A stretch of DNA of 64,000 bases from NCBI RefSeq assembly GCF_029852145.1, contig NC_079973.1, positions 25,934,422 to 25,998,421 of the forward strand. The letters run 5' to 3'. Of this stretch, positions 60,362 through 64,000 are shown piece after piece. The position numbers and the translations under genes were made by a program. This DNA comes from Microplitis mediator (taxonomy: Eukaryota > Arthropoda > Insecta > Hymenoptera > Braconidae). Numbering within the stretch: position 1 is the stretch's first letter; the number at the start of each line of letters is the position of its first letter. Below the pieces are notes generated by a model. That model was given only the letters and a program-made list of their open reading frames with translations, did not search any database and was not told where the DNA came from.

Positions 60362-62778
60362 CGACAACACATAAAACTAGTATTTATAGTGATTTCGCGA
60401 TTTTATTCCAAAGTACCAAGATTCCAAAAATAATGGAAAAGTTGTAGGTCTCCCCCAATTGAAATTAACTAAAAAATACATTTCTGTGAGTCACCCCGTA
60501 AGAATCGCCTACTCTATGGCATGAATATTATTCTAAACTCGACAACACATAAAACTCGAATTTTCATAGTGATTTCGCGATTTTATTCCAAAGTACCAAG
60601 ATTTCAAAAATAATGGTAAAGTTGTAGGTCTCCCCCAATTGAAATTAACTAAAAAATACATTTCTGTGAGTCACCCCGTAAGAATCACCTACTTTGTGGC
60701 ATGAATATTATCTTAAACTCGACAACACATAAAACTCGAATTTCCATAGTGATGACGCGATTTTATTCCAAAGTACTAAGATTTCAAAAATAATGGTAAA
60801 GTTGTAGGTCTACCCCATTTGAAATCGACTAAAAAATACATTTCTGTGAGTCACCCCGTGAGTATCACCTACTTTCTGGCATGAATATTATTTCAAACTC
60901 GACAACACATAAAACTCGAATTTCCATAGTGATGACGCGATTTTATTCCAAAGTACTAAGATTTCAAAAATAATGGTAAAGTTGTAGGTCTCCCCCAATT
61001 GAAATTGACTAAAAAATACATTTCTGTGAGTCACCCCGTGAAAATCACCTACTTTGTGGCATGAATATTATTCTAAACTCGACATCACATAAAACTCGAA
61101 TTTCCATTGTGATGACGCGATTTTATTCCAAAGTACTAAGATTTCAAAAATAATGGTAAAGTTGTAGGTCTCCCCCAATTGAAATTAACTAAAAAATACA
61201 TTTCTGTGAGTCACCCCGTAAGAATCACCTACTTTGTGGCATGAATATTATCTTAAACTCGACAACACATAAAACTCGAATTTCCATAGTGATGACGCGA
61301 TTTTATTCCTAAGTACTAAGATTTCAAAAATAATGGTAAAGTTGTAGGTCTACCCCATTTGAAATCGACTAAAAAATACATTTCTGTGAGTCACCCCGTG
61401 AGTATCACCTACTTTCTGGCATGAATATTATTTCAAACTCGACAACACATAAAACTCGAATTTCCATAGTGATGACGCGATTTTATTCCAAAGTACTTAG
61501 ATTTCAAAAATAATGGTAAAGTTGTAGGTCTCCCCCAATTGAAATTGACTGAAAAATACATTTCTGTGAGTCACCCCGTAAAAATCACCTACTCTATGGC
61601 ATGAATATTATTCTAAACTCGACAACACATAAAACTCGAATTTTCATAGTGATTTCGCGATTTTATTCCAAAGTACCAAGATTTCAAAAATAATGGTAAA
61701 GTTGTAGGTCTCCCCCATTTGAAATTGACTAAAAAATACATTTCTGTGAGTCACCCCGTAAGAATCGCCTACTCTATGGCATGAATATTATTCTAAACTC
61801 GACAACACATAAAACTCGAATTTTCATAGTGATTTCGCGATTTTATTCCAAAGTACCAAGATTTCAAAAATAATGGTAAAGTTGTAGGTCTCCCCCATTT
61901 GAAATTGACTAAAAAATACATTTCTGTGAGTCACCCCGTAAAAATCACCTACTCTATGGCATGAACATTATTTTAAACTCGACAACACATAAAACTAGTA
62001 TTTATAGTGATTTCGCGATTTTATTCCAAAGTACCAAGATTTCAAAAATAATGCTAAAGTTGTAGGTCTCCCCCAATTGAAATTAACTAAAAAATACATT
62101 TCTGTGAGTCACCCCGTAAGAATCGCCTACTCTATGGCATGAATATTATTCTAAACTCGACAACACATAAAACTCGAATTTTCATAGTGATTTCGCGATT
62201 TTATTCCAAAGTACCAAGATTTCAAAAATAATGGTAAAGTTGTAGGTCTTCCCCAATTGAAATTAACTAAAAAATACATTTCTGTGAGTCACCCCGTAAG
62301 AATCACCTACTTTGTGGCATGAATATTATCTTAAACTCGACAACACATAAAACTCGAATTTCCATAGTGATGACGCGATTTTATTCCAAAGTACTAAGAT
62401 TTCAAAAATAATGGTAAAGTTGTAGGTCTACCCCATTTGAAATCGACTAAAAAATACATTTCTGTGAGTCACCCCGTGAGTATCACCTACTTTCTGGCAT
62501 GAATATTATTTCAAACTCGACAACACATAAAACTCGAATTTCCATAGTGATGACGCGATTTTATTCCAAAGTACTAAGATTTCAAAAATAATGGTAAAGT
62601 TGTAGGTCTCCCCCAATTGAAATTGACTAAAAAATACATTTCTGTGAGTCACCCCGTGAAAATCACCTACTTTGTGGCATGAATATTATTCTAAACTCGA
62701 CATCACATAAAACTCGAATTTCCATTGTGATGACGCGATTTTATTCCAAAGTACCAAGATTTCAAAAATAATGGTAAA
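60362..62778 (+). repeat. Satellite block D, about 800-bp segment duplicated 1,618 bp apart
   Basis: 60,362-61,160 and 61,980-62,778 share a private 2-base deletion (AAACTAGTATTTATAG) and a series of rare variants (GAAATCGACT, GAGTATCACC, TTTCTGGC, TTCCATTGTG), so they were copied as a block of several monomers. Confidence 0.85.
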
Positions 62779-64000
62779 GTTGTAGGTCTCCCCCATTTGA
62801 AATTGACTATAAAATACATTTCTGTGAGTCACCCCGTAAGAATCACCTACTTTGTGGCATGAATATTATCTTAAACTCGACATCACATAAAACTCGAATT
62901 TCCATAGTGATGACGCGATTTTATTCCAAAGTACCAAGATTTCAAAAATAATGGTAAAGTTGTAGGTCTCCCCCATTTGAAATTGACTATAAAATACATT
63001 TCTGTGAGTCACCCCGTAAGAATCACCTACTTTGTGGCATGAATATTATCTTAAACTCGACATCACATAAAACTCGAATTTCCATAGTGATGACGCGATT
63101 TTATTCCAAAGTACTAAGATTTCAAAAATAATGGTAAAGTTGTAGGTCTCCCCCATTTGAAATTGACTATAAAATACATTTCTGTGAGTCACCCCGTAAG
63201 AATCACCTACTTTGTGGCATGAATATTATCTTAAACTCGACATCACATAAAACTCGAATTTCCATAGTGATGACGCGATTTTATTCCAAAGTACTAAGAT
63301 TTCAAAAATAATGGTAAAGTTGTAGGTCTCCCCCATTTGAAATTGACTAAAAAATACATTTCTGTGAGTCACCCCGTGAGAATCGCCTACTTTATGGCAT
63401 GAACATTATCTTAAACTCGACAACACATAAAACTCGAATTCCCATAGCAATTTCGCGATTTTATTCCAAAGTACCAAGATTTCAAAAATAATGGTAAAGT
63501 TGGAGGTCTCCCCCATTTGAAATTGACTATAAAATACATTTCTGTGAGTCACCCCGTAAGAATCACCTACTTTGTGGCATGAATATTATCTTAAACTCGA
63601 CATCACATAAAACTCGAATTTCCATAGTGATGACGCGATTTTATTCCAAAGTACTAAGATTTCAAAAATAATGGTAAAGTTGTAGGTCTCCCCCATTTGA
63701 AATTGACTAAAAAATACATTTCTGTGAGTCACCCCGTGAGAATCGCCTACTTTATGGCATGAACATTATCTTAAACTCGACAACACATAAAACTCGAATT
63801 CCCATAGCAATTTCGCGATTTTATTCCAAAGTACCAAGATTTCAAAAATAATGGTAAAGTTGTAGGTCTCCCCCATTTGAAATTGACTATAAAATACATT
63901 TCTGTGAGTCACCCCGTAAGAATCACCTACTTTGTGGCATGAATATTATCTTAAACTCGACATCACATAAAACTCGAATTTCCATAGTGATGACGCGATT

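Larger units (their letters stand above)
50485..64000 (+). repeat. 180-bp tandem satellite array, about 75 monomers, continues past the window
   Basis: Head-to-tail monomers of exactly 180 bp fill the last 13.5 kb. The first unit (to 50,640) is the most diverged, as expected at an array edge. From 50,641 to 59,280 there are 48 units with no net indel; later units carry only a +1 (near 59,291) and two -2 changes (near 60,380 and 61,997). Variation is confined to a few short segments (such as CCCATAGCG / TTTCATAGTG / TTCCATAGTGATGACG, and CATTTGAAATTGAC / AATTGAAATTAAC). Segments such as TTTTATTCC-AAGTA, GTAGG and ACATTTCTGTGAGTCACC are nearly invariant. 180 is divisible by three, yet no frame is open, so it is non-coding. 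A centromeric or pericentromeric satellite is plausible but not shown. Confidence 0.98.

Noticed and set aside
50485..64000. CRISPR-like or protein-coding repeat array
   Set aside because: Units are contiguous 180-bp monomers without unique spacers, and no frame is open although 180 is a multiple of three.

Overview
This window is nuclear DNA of an animal, most likely an insect. A hymenopteran (parasitoid-wasp type) genome fits best: short 57-64 bp GT-AG introns, AT-rich gene flanks, an intergenic desert that is not depleted in CpG and is full of trinucleotide repeats, and a long satellite array. The species cannot be named from the sequence alone. There is no sign of a prokaryotic, viral or plasmid region, and no tRNA, rRNA or CRISPR array was recognised.

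Layout. (1) About 1-41,000 is a gene desert. I could not support a protein-coding exon in it; the many short open frames lie in low-complexity DNA (CAG/CAA, TTC, CT, GA, TAG, GAT, ATT tracts) and resemble no family. Hidden in it are short, well-preserved non-coding blocks that occur two or three times: a pair at 473-830 and 13,002-13,250, a pair at 11,544-12,140 and 25,975-26,279, a pair at 3,677-3,780 and 41,766-41,825, and a three-copy element at 18.5, 31.2 and 39.4 kb. Conserved blocks keep their order while the low-complexity spacers between them change length. This looks like duplicated cis-regulatory modules, with decayed transposons as the alternative. (2) About 39,500-43,420 becomes AT-rich and holds decayed interspersed repeats. 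(3) 43,424-46,761 holds the only two confident protein genes, which converge tail to tail: a five-exon gene for the U11/U12 snRNP 48 kDa protein (SNRNP48, U12-intron recognition) and an intronless reading frame for BABAM1/MERIT40 (BRISC/BRCA1-A deubiquitinase scaffold). (4) 46,762-50,484 is AT-rich upstream DNA with two similar promoter-like patches carrying a GCGCATGCG palindrome, a candidate minus-strand 42-nt exon and a foldback element. (5) From about 50,485 to the end of the window runs a tandem satellite of exactly 180-bp monomers, about 75 copies. It has higher-order structure with 1,260-, 720- and 540-bp super-units and a perfect TGAGTCA motif within a nearly invariant box in each unit.

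The two protein genes are housekeeping genes with no evident joint pathway; their convergence is probably incidental. The most interesting signals are the duplicated non-coding modules and the rigid, higher-order-organised satellite. Neither is proved to be a new functional system from sequence alone.
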